From: Kingdonia uniflora
Taxonomy: Eukaryota; Streptophyta; Magnoliopsida; Ranunculales; Circaeasteraceae
NCBI GenBank assembly: GCA_014058105.1
Contig: JACGCM010001747.1
Location: 2,852,001-2,916,000, forward strand
DNA length: 64,000 bases
Reading direction: 5' to 3'
Shown here: positions 11,221 through 23,200 of the stretch, piece after piece
How the letters are laid out: every line of letters begins with the position of its first letter
How positions within the stretch are numbered: the stretch's first letter is position 1
Program-made: the position numbers and the translations under genes
Notes under the pieces: model-generated
Told to the model about the DNA's origin: nothing
Seen by the model: the letters and a program-made list of their open reading frames with translations, nothing else
The model's database searches: none

Positions 11221-12066
11221 TTTAAAATTTGGTTTCGAGAATCGTCTACCCCCGATGATTCTAAAAGGCCACAATTGACAATTGCGGAAGAAATCACAAA
11301 TTCTGGGCAAGGGATATATCAGATCCTAGAAATTAATACAATTGAAACTTACACTCAACTAAAGATCTCCGAAGTCAGAATGGAGATGCTACAAGATTTT
11401 TTACTACATGTTAAAATCTCTTGATCTTAACAAGTACTCAAATATGTAGGAGTGAAGTGTAATATTCATTATCTTTAGTGACATTAATTTGTGGCTCTAG
11501 CATGCTAAACTCTTTTGCAACAAATGTTTAAAACTGAAATACAAATGATAAATAATGATAATCGAACTACAAATTCCACTGAACAACAACATTACATAAG
11601 ATAGGCAAATCTATGGTTCAAGACTGGACAACCTCTCCTCAATTAGATCTAGCTTTTCCTCTAGCGATTTAACTATATCAACAATGCGCATAAGATTCGA
11701 ATCTATGGTTGCAAAACTAGCAGCCATATCCTATTGCCAATATCTTTGACAGCTGATTGAAGCTTTGTAAAGAAATCAAAAACCCTCCCTCAGAAGTCAT
11801 CTTCTGTAGTTTGGCGTTTCTCGCTTACAGGCTGGTGGTTGTATAGAGGGCGTGGTCGACTTGGATCTATTATGATTAATTTTTGAATGGAACTTCACAT
11901 ATATGGAGGCCACTTTATATATAAGAAGAGAATAACGTAACGTATTAAACAATCTTTTCGTATCAGAACGACTTAATAAGATAAACCAGACCAAACTAAT
12001 AACAAATTAGAATTTTACCATGATGTCTTTCCAGTTTTGTCTATTTTAAAGCCCCATCAATTTCCT
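11221..12066. other. Interior of the MULE-like block, no firm gene
   Basis: The minus strand at about 11600-11760 reads as a degenerate coiled-coil segment. The short ORF at 11994-11797 is not recognised. ACAAATGATAAATAATGATA at about 11551 belongs to the CATTTGT/ACAAATG word family that fills this block. Confidence 0.35.
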
Positions 12067-12498
12067 TTAACCCATATGCATTTTCTTCATGGGGAATCGC
12101 CTCTTTATAAAATTTGTTACATACTCTGGATCAACAAATAAGAAATCATTGTGAATAGGAGAGACATATAGCCCCAAAATCAGGCAAACATGAATGGGTA
12201 TCATCTGAATTATCATCCTCCCAAATTGGAACTTCATATTACCGAGATGACGATCGAATATTTCCACAACCAACGTCGACATCATCGCTATTGGATCAAT
12301 CAACATTAACGGCGCAAAATAGGTGGTGCGAAGGGCACCTTTCTCCTTTTCAGGCAGAGCTCTAAACATTTTGTGATGTCCCAAACCTATACACCGAGAG
12401 GTATAATTTTTATCATTATAGGTGGCCTTTTTGGCTCCACCCTCATGCGTTTGGTGCTTCTCATCAAATTGCTCATTAACTTCTTTATCAGACTTCAT
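12067..12498 (-). pseudogene. Ulp1-protease-associated N-terminal domain fragment
   Basis: The 143-residue ORF shows the pattern found upstream of Ulp1-type (C48) protease domains in plant transposon-borne genes. An SRC-x-LGHHKMFRAL block and an ALRTTYFAPLMLID block are followed by a FDRHLGNMKFQFGR segment and HVCLILGLYVSP. This corresponds to the recurrent layout: conserved RC, then a GF/YFxxLL-like helix, then a 'lt..dV..vLGL' motif. No protease domain (His-Asp-Cys) is visible downstream on the minus strand, so only the N-terminal part is present. Ulp1-like genes are repeatedly captured by large plant MULEs, which fits the neighbouring transposase fragment. The family call is by pattern only. 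Confidence 0.5.
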
Positions 12499-12517
12499 TG
12501 TGAATAAAAAGCCAGAC

Positions 12518-13515
12518 TTTAATCAAATACTTGGTAGGCAGTAGTCATACAGACGATTTGCCACTGAAATCACCTACACACAAGACTTGACGATTGTGAA
12601 AAATTGGTTTGTGTGATCGGGACGGTTTTTACGGTTGTCAATCACACACATGATGTGTAGAATCGGGACGGTTTTTACAGTTTTTGCAATCGCCGTGTAA
12701 GATAAAAATGTTTGAGGAATAGGGATGGTTTTTGGTGCCAAAAACCTGATAAACTAGTGTGAATCGCACGTGATACCTAACCCTAAACAATACTGACCAA
12801 ATACCAAATAATACAGAATTGGTGACAGAGTCTGTATGATTTAATATAACTAATTTGGTTAAAAGCGTGTCAAATTGTTATGCAGCAAATGACAAGTAAT
12901 ACATGAAATGGTGATAGTGTATGCCTTATACGTCTTGAAATGGTAATGACATGTGTACATCGAGGAATTAAATTTTAATACATGGCGTGATAATATATTT
13001 TTAAATGATTTGATTTTTTTTTTATTATTTCGGAAGTGACATTCGTACTTGTAGAGCCCACAACCTTACTCGTGACTTACTTGTGGAGCCCACGATCTGC
13101 AAACCTACTGTAATATTCAAACAATTGATATTTTTCTGAACAAATGACAAAGTTATGGTAAAACAAATGACAAAGAAGTCTGAACAAATGAGAAAGTCAG
13201 CATTGATAATGACAACAAGTTCTTATTAAATGACATATATTTGAAAGAATTCTAAAGTTCATCTGAATAAATGACATAGTTTAGTTGGCAGTAATCAGGC
13301 AGACGATTTGCCATCATTTGTTTTATGAGTAGAGTAGAGTAGAATACAATCTCTAAGAGTAGAGTACCATCATTTCCTCCATGCCCAAGGAGTAGAGTAC
13401 CAATCTTTAATCAAATACTTGGTAGGCAGTAGTCACACAGACGATTTGCCACTGAAATCACACTGATTTCACACACATAAGATTTGACGATTGTAAGAAA
13501 ATGGTTTATGACAAA
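12518..13515. repeat. Direct repeats and ACAAATGACAAAG words, right side of MULE-like block
   Basis: A segment of about 100 bp (TTTAATCAAATACTTGGTAG, ending after GACTTGACGATTGT) occurs at 12518-12620 and again at 13406-13515; a shorter related piece (CAGACGATTTGCCA) is at about 13290. The word ATCGGGACGGTTTTTAC occurs at about 12618 and 12661 with a variant at 12723. From 13130 to 13260, (A)ACAAATGACAAAG is repeated, the reverse complement of words common at 7.66-9.9 kb. Repeat-rich subterminal zones of this sort are typical of large DNA transposons. Confidence 0.6.
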
Positions 13516-13535
13516 TAATTACACACACGATGTTT

Positions 13536-13688
13536 AGTAATTCTTTACTGGCTTACAAGACGTCGGAGGTCCACCAATCGATCTCCATGTAAAGTAACAA
13601 CCTATTGTTATTATGTAGAACTGATGATTAAACCCCTAGTAGTCCCCGGTAATAATGACCAAACCTAGTACCTTATACTCTTTAGTTT
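13536..13688. repeat. Dispersed 150-bp repeat, copy 1
   Basis: It starts AGTAATTCTTTACTGGCTTA and ends at CTTTAGTT. It is about 90 percent alike by eye to 56625-56776 in the same orientation. Copy 1 ends exactly where the duplicated DUF668 segment begins, so it may mark a breakpoint of that duplication. Confidence 0.8.
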
Positions 13689-13690
13689 AA

Positions 13691-15230
13691 TGGTGAAACA
13701 CCAAACTAATGAGTAGTAGCTAAGTCTAATGTGGATGCAAGGTTTTAGGCTGGGTTATGATACTAACGAGTTTTGTTGCTTTACAAATTATTATACCAGT
13801 AGGGAATGGGTGACCATGTCTTACGACGTTTTATCCTTACAGCAAATCAGTAGACAATGTGTTTACAGTCTGATCCAGCACGATTGGATAAGACATTTTG
13901 AAGTAGGCTGTGACTTTATCTAGAGTTATCTTTAAAGAAAGTTAATATAATTGCTATGTTATCCAGAAAGTTCAGAGATTCTTTTGGGAAAATTTGAGTT
14001 AAAAGTTCTTCTCTTTAATTAAAAGTTCAAATGGCTGGGTCATGGTTTAGTAATCTATGGAAGTTTACACAATAGAACTCACCCAACCTTTGGTAATTGG
14101 GGTGGTCTCATTTGAAGTTGTGAGTTTGATGTCAAAGGTGGTCCATTTATGGCACAATTTCTCTGATAAACAAGTCTCGGAGTTGAGAGAGGAGATACGT
14201 AGTTTAGTTGGCATTAAAAAGCTTGTATCAGATGATAAAGATTTTCTTTTGATGGGTTACAAAGCTAGAGATGATCTATATATAATATGTTATCTATAAG
14301 TATTAGGTCATCTCTGAGGATAAGATTAAAGTTATATTTAGAGAATTTGATTATAACGAGTTATAACGACCCTAGTCTTGCAACAGTAGAGTGGAGTGAA
14401 GCATTGGAGAGGATATTAGAGTGGTTGGCTCCACTTGCTGATAACATAAGTACATGACAATACAAACAAAGTTTTCAGCAACAGAACTTGGTTTCCAAGA
14501 CTAATGTCTTTTTGGTACAGACCCTCTACTTTTTAGATCTGGTGAATGTTAAGATTTGTGGATCAAAGTTAGTCCCACATTGGTTAAAAATGTGGTCCAA
14601 CACAAGGATATAAAGAGATATGATGTTCTAAATTGCATCGAGCCCTTTTAAGATAAAACCCCAAACCTAGCCTATAATGGGTGGTTAAGATGGGGATAAT
14701 ATCAGTGCAATACGGGGCTTGGGCCCCAATAATTAGTATCAGAGCCGACGGTTCGGCTGGGAACATAGTCCACTATGATTGGAGAGTACTTAGGGTAGAA
14801 CATGGATGCACGGAGAAAACACGGTGCTTGGGTGGAGCACGATACATGGATCTCAAGGAGTTCAAACCAAGGTGAAGATTATTGTTGGGCATATCTAATC
14901 GTATCGGTGGTGGCGGATTCAAAACAGGGTGAAGATTGTTGTTGGGCATAGTCCTCTAAACCAAGGTGAAGATTGTTGTTGGGCGTATCTAATCATATTG
15001 GTGGTGGTGGACTGTTGAAGACTAACGAAACATAGTCCACTGTGATTGGTGAGTACTTAGATAAAACCCTATACCTAACCCATACTAGGTGGTCAAGGTG
15101 TGGGGACAATATCGGTGCCATGCGGAGGCTCGGGCCCCAACAGTGAAGACAGAAGCTACAATTGTAGAGAAATAATATAATGAAAAAGTTTTACTGGATA
15201 GTAGAGTGTCTTTTCATATTATTAGGAGAT
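13691..15230 (+). pseudogene. Broken duplicate of the DUF668 gene
   Basis: The sequence from 13691 follows the original at about 1906: leader-intron 3' part (with about 240 bp missing), the acceptor region (ATGTTATCCAG), and the ATG at 14031 (MAGSWFSNLWKFT). Codon 15 is TAG. DUF3475 is kept to the SDDKDF region (about 14245), then an internal deletion equivalent to 2693-3557 joins it to DUF668. DUF668 is frameshifted and cut at 14546 by a TRIM element, then resumes at 15143 to the end (AAAAAGTTTTACTGGATAGT). Since intron sequence was copied too, this is a DNA-level segmental duplication, not a retrocopy. MAGSW here versus MVGLW in the intact gene shows long independent decay. Confidence 0.88.
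14547..15142 (+). mobile_element. TRIM-type miniature LTR retrotransposon, TSD GTGAA
   Basis: The 596-bp element has a 5' LTR of 185 bp at 14547-14731 (TGTTAAGATTTG to GGGCCCCAATA). A primer-binding site follows at 14734-14745 (TAGTATCAGAGC, one change from the initiator-Met tRNA complement TGGTATCAGAGC). A short non-coding interior contains repeated AAACCAAGGTGAAGATTGTT words. A 3' LTR remnant ends GGGCCCCAACA at 15142; only its last 86 bp (15057-15142) align, so the front of the 3' LTR was lost. The target duplication GTGAA lies at 14542-14546 and 15143-15147, and the intact paralogue reads GGTGAAGAC at the empty site. TRIMs lack coding capacity and move with help from full-size elements. 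Confidence 0.88.
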
Positions 15231-16345
15231 GTTATGTTCAAGCATAGGATTCACAAAGGTAGTGAAGTGCTGTTCTATGGGAAAGGTTTTCACTAACTGA
15301 AGAACAAGTATTTCTTTTTCGACTCTAAATGTTTTAGAGTAGTGGCGGACTCAAACCAAGGTGAAGATTGTTGTTGGGCGTATCTAATCATATCGGTAGT
15401 GGCGGACGGTTGAGGACTAACGAAGTTTGATCAATGGTGTTCAACTGGGAACATAGTCCACTGTGATTAGTAAGTACTTAGATAAATCCCTATACCTTGC
15501 CCATACTAGGTGGTCAAGGTGTGGGGCCAATATCGGTGTAATGCGGGGGCTTGGGCCCCAACAGTAAAGATAGAAGTTGCAATTGCAGAGCTTTTCATTG
15601 GTTTACAAATTACCTCTGGATATTGGAGAAAGAACATAATGAAAAAACTTCACTGGATAGTGAAGTGTCTTTTCATATCATTAGGAGATGTTATGTCCAA
15701 GCATAGGATTCACATAGGTAGTAAAATGTTGTTCTATGGGAAGGGCTTTCATTAACTGGAGAACAAGTATTTCTTTTTTGACTCTAAAATTTTCAAGGTT
15801 CATAGATAATTCTCAACTGTTTTCAGATGTTGATAGGGAAAATTTTGACGGATTTGGCCTTTTAGCTAAAATTGTGATTTTTTAATCATTAAATTTTGGG
15901 CCAATATCGGTGCAATGTGGGGGCTTGGGCCCCAACAGTGAAGACAGAAGCTGCAATCGCATAGCTTCTCATTGGTTTAAAAATTACCTCTAGATATTCG
16001 AGAGAGAACATAATAAAAAAGCTTCACTGGATAGTGAAGTGTCTTTTCATATCATTAGGAGATGTCATGTCCAAACATAGAATTCACATAGGTAGTGAAG
16101 TGTTGTTCTATGGGAAGGGCTTTCATTAACTGGAGAATGAGTATTTCTTTTTTGACTCCAAAATTTTCAAGGTTCATAGATAATTCTCACCAGTTTTTAG
16201 ATGTTGAGAGGAAAAATTCTGATGGTTTTGGCCCCTTTGTTGAAATTGTGATTTTTAAATCATCAAATTTTGGGTTAATTGAGTCTAGTGATATAAGTGA
16301 TTGCCTGGTGGTGGTCTGTTCACTGTTGGCGGGTGCAAAAATCAT
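15143..16345 (+). repeat. Serial duplication of TRIM end + DUF668 tail + 3' flank
   Basis: Three successive units each consist of the TRIM 3' end (ending CCCCAACA at 15142, 15563 and 15936), the last about 25 codons of the DUF668 ORF (GTGAAGACAGAAGCTGCAAT, degraded), and the 3' flank related to 5601-5904. Unit 2 retains about 230 bp of TRIM (from about 15336), unit 3 only about 38 bp. Unequal exchange between the repeated parts explains the pattern. All ORFs here are remnants. Confidence 0.85.
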
Positions 16346-17431
16346 ATAATTATGTACTTCAAAGATTTGGGTTGTATAACTTTGGGAGAATAGGTTATGT
16401 TTCAAACTAGTAAAGTTAGATTCTTGATGAAGTAGGTGTTGGCAAATCAAATTTTTGAGATGCCAAGCCAGATACAAGGTACAACCACGTTGACGTGCCA
16501 TATTATAGCATTGAAGTGAATCTACAAGGTTTTGATAAGCCTAAAGTATCCAAGCAAGACCTTAACTCAAGGATTGAAGCTATTTTATCATATTTTATGT
16601 GTGTTTCAAGGTCTTTTGTATTGTTTGGCTTGCGGCAATGGTGGTACAATTTGAGGAGTTTATTGCAATGACTTATTCTAGGCAATCTAGGATGTATGGT
16701 CATTGTTTTGGCTTTGATAGAATGTAGTTTGTTTTGCATTTTTCGGTTTACATCTTTTGCTTTTATGTTTTCATTTTTCAAATTTCTCATAGTTGTAGGG
16801 TGTTTCCTAGTTACCCCATGTAGCCTCTGAGCACACTGGAGGGAAACTCTACACTACTTTAAATATGTATAATTACAAACTCTAGTTTTACCTCTTAAAA
16901 TAAGTTTCTGAAGGCAAATATGGGACTATCAGGACTCATGAACAATCTAAGCCTTAATTGCTCTTCACAAAATACATTCGTAAGTGCAATCACAATGATA
17001 TAGTCAAAGACATCTGATCAGTCAGCCTTATTTAGATGTGCTTATAAGGTTGTAGTGCCATACTATTTATATATATAGTTAGTGTAGATTATACATTTAA
17101 ACATTATAAAATATATTCACCCGTTCTAGTACGAGATGGTCTGAGTTGGTTGAGAGACCCAATCCGAGTTTTCAAACCATGTCGTAGCATCGATGGACAA
17201 AATTGGTTGAGGAAGTTCTTGAGTTTGTCAATCTTGGCTTATCAAAGTGGAATGGAGACAATAAGTTTCTGAAGTGGTTTTAATATCTAATGAAGTTATT
17301 CAAGAACTGGATTAATAGATGCTTAAATTGTTAACGATCATAGTTGAGATTCTTATCATGTTAGAAGGGACGATGTTATGCATATGTTTTTTGGAAACCA
17401 CTTCCCCCATTGTCCATGTTAATGGAGGTAC
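16346..17431. other. No supported gene
   Basis: Unique-looking AT-rich sequence. The last 113 bases before element A (from 17319) are open in one frame. That frame would have continued for 23 more codons past the element (49335-49405) before a stop, but I recognise no protein in it. Confidence 0.4.
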
Positions 17432-17913
17432 TGTAGGGACCTATCCCTCAACCTACTCTAAACATGAACTGATCATAGGGACATGTCCCTCGGCCTATTC
17501 CAAACTCGAACTACCTTAATACCAGACTCACGCATTATACACATGGCATATATAGTTAGCAATGATACTTAGACCATGAATTGATAAAGAATGTGGATCG
17601 AACACTACAAAGTATGAACAAGTCAAAGATACCTGTCTTCCATGAACTAGTAGTTGCACATTTAATTGCCACCTGCCCCATTTTTAGAAGATCACTTGTA
17701 ATAAGATATCACTTGTAATGAGATATCAGCCTCAAGTAATAAAAGTTGCAGTTACTAAATCCTTAACTTGAGGTCGTGGTTTTTACCTATTCAAAGGTAT
17801 TTCATGCTAAATTGCCAATATTTTTTCTTGAATTATACTAATTCTTGTTACAGGTACATTTGGTGTAAGATCTAATTTCAAGCTATCTCGAGCTATGAAA
17901 TTAGGCCATTACA
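17432..17913 (+). repeat. 5' LTR of element A
   Basis: It starts TGTAGGGACCTATCCC and ends GGCCATTACA. Compared with the 3' LTR it has a local duplication near its start (a second GGGAC.TGTCCCTC block at about 17478) and lacks about 115 bp in the middle, the stretch that contains TATAAAAA in the 3' LTR. So its own promoter core is gone. It keeps the conserved block GAGGTCGTGGTTTTTACCTA at 17771. Confidence 0.92.
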
Positions 17914-17933
17914 TTTGGCACCATCTATGGGAA
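17914..17933 (+). other. Primer-binding-site region of element A
   Basis: TTTGGCACCATCTATGGGAA directly follows the 5' LTR. It is a mutated form of the TTTGGCGCCGTCTGTGGGAA sequence that follows the 5' LTR in many plant Tat-type elements; element B has TTTAGCGCCGTCTGTGGGAA at the same place. I infer tRNA priming here but do not assign the tRNA. Confidence 0.7.
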
Positions 17934-17992
17934 AGAAGATATTTCAACGATATCTTAAGGCATACATTTGCTCCACTATCCATTTCCAATCA

Positions 17993-19400
17993 TGGCTACT
18001 TCCAAGCGACCAGCAACAGGAGTCCAGCTTGATCTCTTAGTTAAACCAGAACAGCTCGTTGAACTAAGGGAAAATCTCCACGCTGAGACAGAAAAGCGTA
18101 ATGAGCTCGAGCGTTAATTAGTTCTTGGCCATGAGCTCTGCGACAAAGTGCTTAAAAGCGAGCGTCAATCTCATCTAATAGCATTCAAGAGACATGAAAA
18201 ACATATGACAACTATACAGACCGCTTTGCAAGATACTTAACAAGCTCCCCTTACCAGAGATCATAATCAAGTGCCTGCAAACTTCCGAGTTTCTGCACGA
18301 GAAAGATTAAGAACTTGAGGAACAGCCAGCTAGCAAGGCCATTTCCAAAAATCTTCAAAACAAACCACAAGCTTCAATTCATTTGGGAAGAGAAGCTCAG
18401 TTCGATATCAGTAGAGGTTCCCAGCTTTCCAACCATCAATAGGAGGAGCATGGACCTCAACCTAGAATACTAGTACGTGAACGCTTAAGCGAGGGCACCG
18501 GTACTCATAATCCCCGACTAGCTTGCCAAGTTACTCAGGCACCACGTCAGTACGTCATACAAGAACACATGGATTAACGTATCAAGGAGTTGATTGAAGC
18601 TCAAGCTCTAGGCAGTAAGGACGATTTTACTAACTTGTAAGGTAGTCCAATTGCCAAATAATTATTTGATATAGAAGTTCCAACAGGTTTTCATACTCTA
18701 AAGATAATTAAATACAAAGGCAATAATCTGAAGAAGTACAATTAGTAATTATGTGATTCACTGGGATTATATTCAAATCTCAACCATATTCTATGCCATC
18801 TATTCGCCATAAGTCTATAGGGAGAACCACTACGGTGGTTCCATTCTATACCTAAAGATTCCATCCTCACATTCGACCAACTACAGAAGATCTTCGTCAA
18901 GACATATGCTCACAATAAAGACAAGGGAAAGAATTTATATTTTCTTATTAGTCTCAAATAGTCTCAAGGTGAGAAACTCAAGGTCTTTGCAAAGATGTTT
19001 CTGGAGCTCGCATAGAAAGTTGACAATCTTAATAAGAAAATAGCAGTTACTGCATTTACAAATGCACTACAACTCGATTGCAAAGTAAATGAGCATCTCT
19101 TCTTAAATAAACCCACAACCTTGGAATACATGATTACCAAGGTTAATGGGTATGTCAGCCTAGAAAGAATGATGATCGCAAGGCATAAATCTACTAAATC
19201 TATCCTAACCACTAAAGGTCAAAACACATAATGCAACAATGAACCAAAGGAGGACCAGGGTGATCAAAAGCGTTTCAAGGCAAACACAGGCAAATTTCAG
19301 AAAAACAATTTATTGCTCAAGTTGGTTCTCCCCAAAATGAATGTCCGGATCTCATCAATCTTTCCTGTGCTGGCAAAAGACAAGTTCTACCGTGTATCTT
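17993..19400 (+). pseudogene. gag of element A
   Basis: It begins ATGGCTACTTCC (MATSKRPATG), followed by a Glu/Lys-rich coiled segment that stops after about 40 codons. The capsid-like Retrotrans_gag region is recognisable at about 18760-18960 (YSNLNHILCHLFAIS, then LRWFHSIPKDSI and FDQLQKIFVKTYAHNKDK), and continues with KVFAKMFLELA, KVDNL and NGYVSLERMM to about 19210. Several in-frame stops are present. The matching region of element B is 39102-37774 on the minus strand. Gag would form the virus-like particle; this copy cannot. Confidence 0.8.
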
Positions 19401-19570
19401 AACCAGTGGAATCGATTGAAGGTAAACTATATTGTATGCATCATAAGGTAAATTATCATGAAATTGACAACTGTTATGCTTTGCAGAGGTTGTTGTAATA
19501 TATTTTTAAAGACAGAAGTATGCATGAGCACATTGTTGATCACGAATGATACAAGAATGGTAGCTACAAG

Positions 19571-20206
19571 ATGTATGTCAAAGTAGTTCAAGTCGAAGAT
19601 CAAGCCGAGGAAAAATACTTATACCATATGTACCACATCAACATGATCGAGATCCATCAGATTAACAACTCTTCTAGATTCAAACGATGTAGATTATCAG
19701 AATGCTGCGATATCACCGCTCAAAATGAAGAAGCTAAGCTCCTACCTGAATCATGCAATCGATGACTTAGGATTTCATTTGAGGATTTCGATATCAGTCA
19801 CGTCAAGTTTCCTCATCATGACGATCTAGTTATCATACTGAAGATGAAGAAATTTGTAATACATACAATGATAATAGATATTGGTAGCAGTATTAAAATT
19901 TTCTTTTAAAGCACAATCGAACAAATGAGATTGGTCAAACAAGTTATTCCAAATGATATCAATATCAGTGGCTTTAATGGCTCTAAGGATGAATGAATAG
20001 GCAAGATCATCCTACCCATCACCGCTGAACCAGCCACAATCAATGTCGTATTCTACATCATTAACGCCAAATCTCGTTACTTAGGGATTATGGGTCATTG
20101 TTTAATCCATAACTTGGAAGCAATCGCTTCCACGTATCATCAAGCACTTCGCTTCAAGTACAACGGTGGTATCTGCGAAATCAAAGGCAGTCCAAAGCTC
20201 TCTCAA
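19571..20206 (+). pseudogene. Aspartic protease region of element A (first part)
   Basis: It matches the better-kept protease of element B: INMIEIHQINNSSRFKRCRL, then HVKFPHHDDLVIILKMKKF, then the active-site region. The catalytic DTG reads DIG (IIDIGSSIKIFF) at about 19880, so the enzyme is inactive even without the stops. The sequence continues through SRYLGIMGHCLIHNLEAIAS and is cut at 20206 by the CACTA element; the remaining codons resume at 23966. Confidence 0.82.
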
Positions 20207-23200
20207 CACTACAAAAAAACTACCTTTAGGGATGGCAAAAAAGTGTCCCAAAAGGCTACTAATCTGTCCCTACAACTATTAGGGATGTCTTTAGGGACGG
20301 TAAATTGTTGTACCTTTAGGGTGGCGTCTCAAATACATTAGGGACGGACATATCCATTTCTAATACTATTAATGATGGCTTTAGAGATGCCAAAAATCCA
20401 TCTTTAAAGGTCTTTATTTTTCAACTCTTTTGGGGATGGAGTACAACCGTCCCTAATACATAGAACATATTATTCTGTCTCTAATACACAATATTTGAGA
20501 CGAATTTGTTTGTCTCTAAAAGTATGGTACCAATATTAATAGAGACAAAATAAATCGTCCCTAAAGAAGGTAATGTTAAATGTAACATTTTTACAATTTG
20601 TAATACGCTCCTATTAGATAGTACAAATCATTCATCAACCACAAGTTAATTTAAAAGAGAGAAAAATTTATTTACAAGGTTCTACAAACACCAATTTCAT
20701 ATAAATAAATAAGGTCTTAATCCACCTAAAACATTAAAAATTATTGTTCAATCACTAAATACAACTTGAGCATTCAAATTAATTATTCAACCTCTTACGT
20801 ACTAAACATGGAACCATCGACACACGAAAAATATCTCTACGTATAATAAATACTTACTTGTATCGCTCCCATAATTGTTAAGAAACTACTTGAAAAAAAA
20901 AAATAATCAAATTGTTACAACTTCAACCACAACATATAAAAATAATTGCAAACCAAAAGATAATAAAACAATGAAGTGCACATTATGAACTGAAAATATA
21001 TAAAATCAAATGACGCGTCACATCTAAACAAAGAATTTAGGATGTTCCCTATGTTGAGGAGATCATGTTCAGCACAAATCAACATATAAATCACTTTATA
21101 AGTAGGAGTTTCTGTCCAAATTAGGATGAAAATAAGGCTCTTATGTCCAAAGAAGAATTCCCCAAATCCTATCATAACCATAGGCCTAGCTATATGCAAA
21201 TTACATACATATACACAAACTAATACATATTAGATATACGTGTGTCCGTGTTTATGGGTGGGTACTAGTGAGTAGAATATTTATTCTTCAACATCCACAT
21301 CAGAGGTGAAAAACCACTAACTGAAGTACGGATGCTTGGCATTATTTATCACATATATCTAGAGTATAACTTTACTTAATAACATATAGCTTTAAAAATG
21401 CTTGGCAAATACCTTTATAGTCACATCCTCTGTGCCATCAGCAACATTACGACTGACTCAAAGAACCTTTGAATCTGACAGTATTACCTTCTATGGACAA
21501 GAATCTAAACTTCACACTACAAATTGTTCATATTCCTAATCAACTAATACACATTATTCATGGAAGTGGCTCATGTGAATCTCCCAAGCAAGACAAGTGA
21601 AGGTACACATCAGTTCCTGTAAAGACAATACAAAGAGACAAAGAATATTTTAGCTAGTGGACCAAACTAAGATGGATAATACAACATAATATGTTTTCCA
21701 TGAACTAGTCAAGCGCAAGCCTCCTAATTAAGTACACATAAAATGCTTGGTCATCGAAGTTGAGATACTTTATCGTAAATAAAAATACTTTTGAGCATTT
21801 TCAAACTTGAAGGTTCAAGATGTGAGTAATAGTTTGCTGTAAGGGACAAGATGTGAGCATCTGAAGCCCAATTCTTAACATGTAAAAATGATTGAGAAAC
21901 TGGTGGATCTCATCAAGATTTGTAGATGAAGGCTTTGGATTCAAGTCTTTCTTCAGCTGTTGAACACCCAATGCCATCATGGGAACCACGTTGCTATGTC
22001 TAACTTTGATCATTTTAATCATTTGTGTGAAAAATAACTCATCACTTGTGTCCTTGATGTCTGGGAAGATTCAAAGATCACAGAATGAATCCAAATACCA
22101 ATCTCGCACCTGAAGGAACATAAATATTTGGAGTGATTCAAAATCAAAATGTTGTTTGAGGAGGTGATTACAAAGAAAAGCTTGCATTTGTAATATTAGC
22201 AGTTATTGAGAGAGTGAAAGAGAAAGGGTCATTTAACCGGGGACCGGGGAATCGTATTTCGACCTTTGAGGGGTGTACCACGTGACATGGATCTACAATA
22301 AGCATGATAATGTTAATTTGGCATGGTACGTGTTGTTACTGTTTAGTATGAGAATAGTTTTTACTTTTTGCAGGTATTCAATGGTCCTGTTGTTTCGAGA
22401 AGATAAGGTTTATTGTGGGTTCGAGTTAGTGTAAGAACTAAGCTGAGAAACCAGGTGATGGCATTTTTTTTTCTTTTGTTAGAATGTGAATCTAAAAGTG
22501 GCTTTATGTATAGTTTTTTTTGAGGGGCTGTATATATAGGGCAAAGAATACCACCACCCCAGAAGCCTAAAAATCTGGCCCTGACCCCAACTCGACCCAG
22601 TGGATCGAGTGCGACAAATTATACTTTCAGCGCTCCACAAGATGCCATGTGCCTTAATCACAAACCTTAAAAAGTGTTGCTGCAAACAATATGTGGTGGC
22701 ATAGTCATCCTATCTTCTCTAGTATTATAGTCTTAAACTTTGCTTGGTTAGATTGGATGCTTGTGTTTTTCTAGTGTTTAGTACTATCATTAAAGCATCA
22801 GTGAAGGCACTATTCCAAAGAGGAGTTCAATTTGCCAATCAGGATATCTTGGGCATAAAAAAAGCTACCTAACCTCTTTCAAGATAAAGAGGGGATCCCT
22901 CCAAATAGTTGTGGTGGGGGATTTCTGGAGTTTATGGACCTAAAATAGAACATTAAGGTATAACCCTTTACAACAGCAAATAAAAATGATCAAGCACCAC
23001 TTTATCAAAACACATAATCTAAAACGCTAGCAATCAATATTTTAGCAAAATATAACACCAATTCATGCAAATATATAAACCCAACTACAATCAGAGGACA
23101 ATTTAGAAATCAAACTACAATTTATTAAATCAAACTACAATCAAAGTTTTTAAATACCTAAAGTGTTTGGAAACAAAAAAACCCAAATCATAAATACATC

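Noticed and set aside
13130..13260. ACAAATGACAAAG words considered as a CRISPR-like array
   Set aside because: The repeats are degenerate and irregularly spaced, and this is a plant nuclear context; they fit transposon subterminal repeats.
14547..15142. TRIM considered as a Cassandra element with 5S rRNA-like LTRs
   Set aside because: I could not see the 5S internal promoter boxes in the LTR, so only a generic TRIM call is made.
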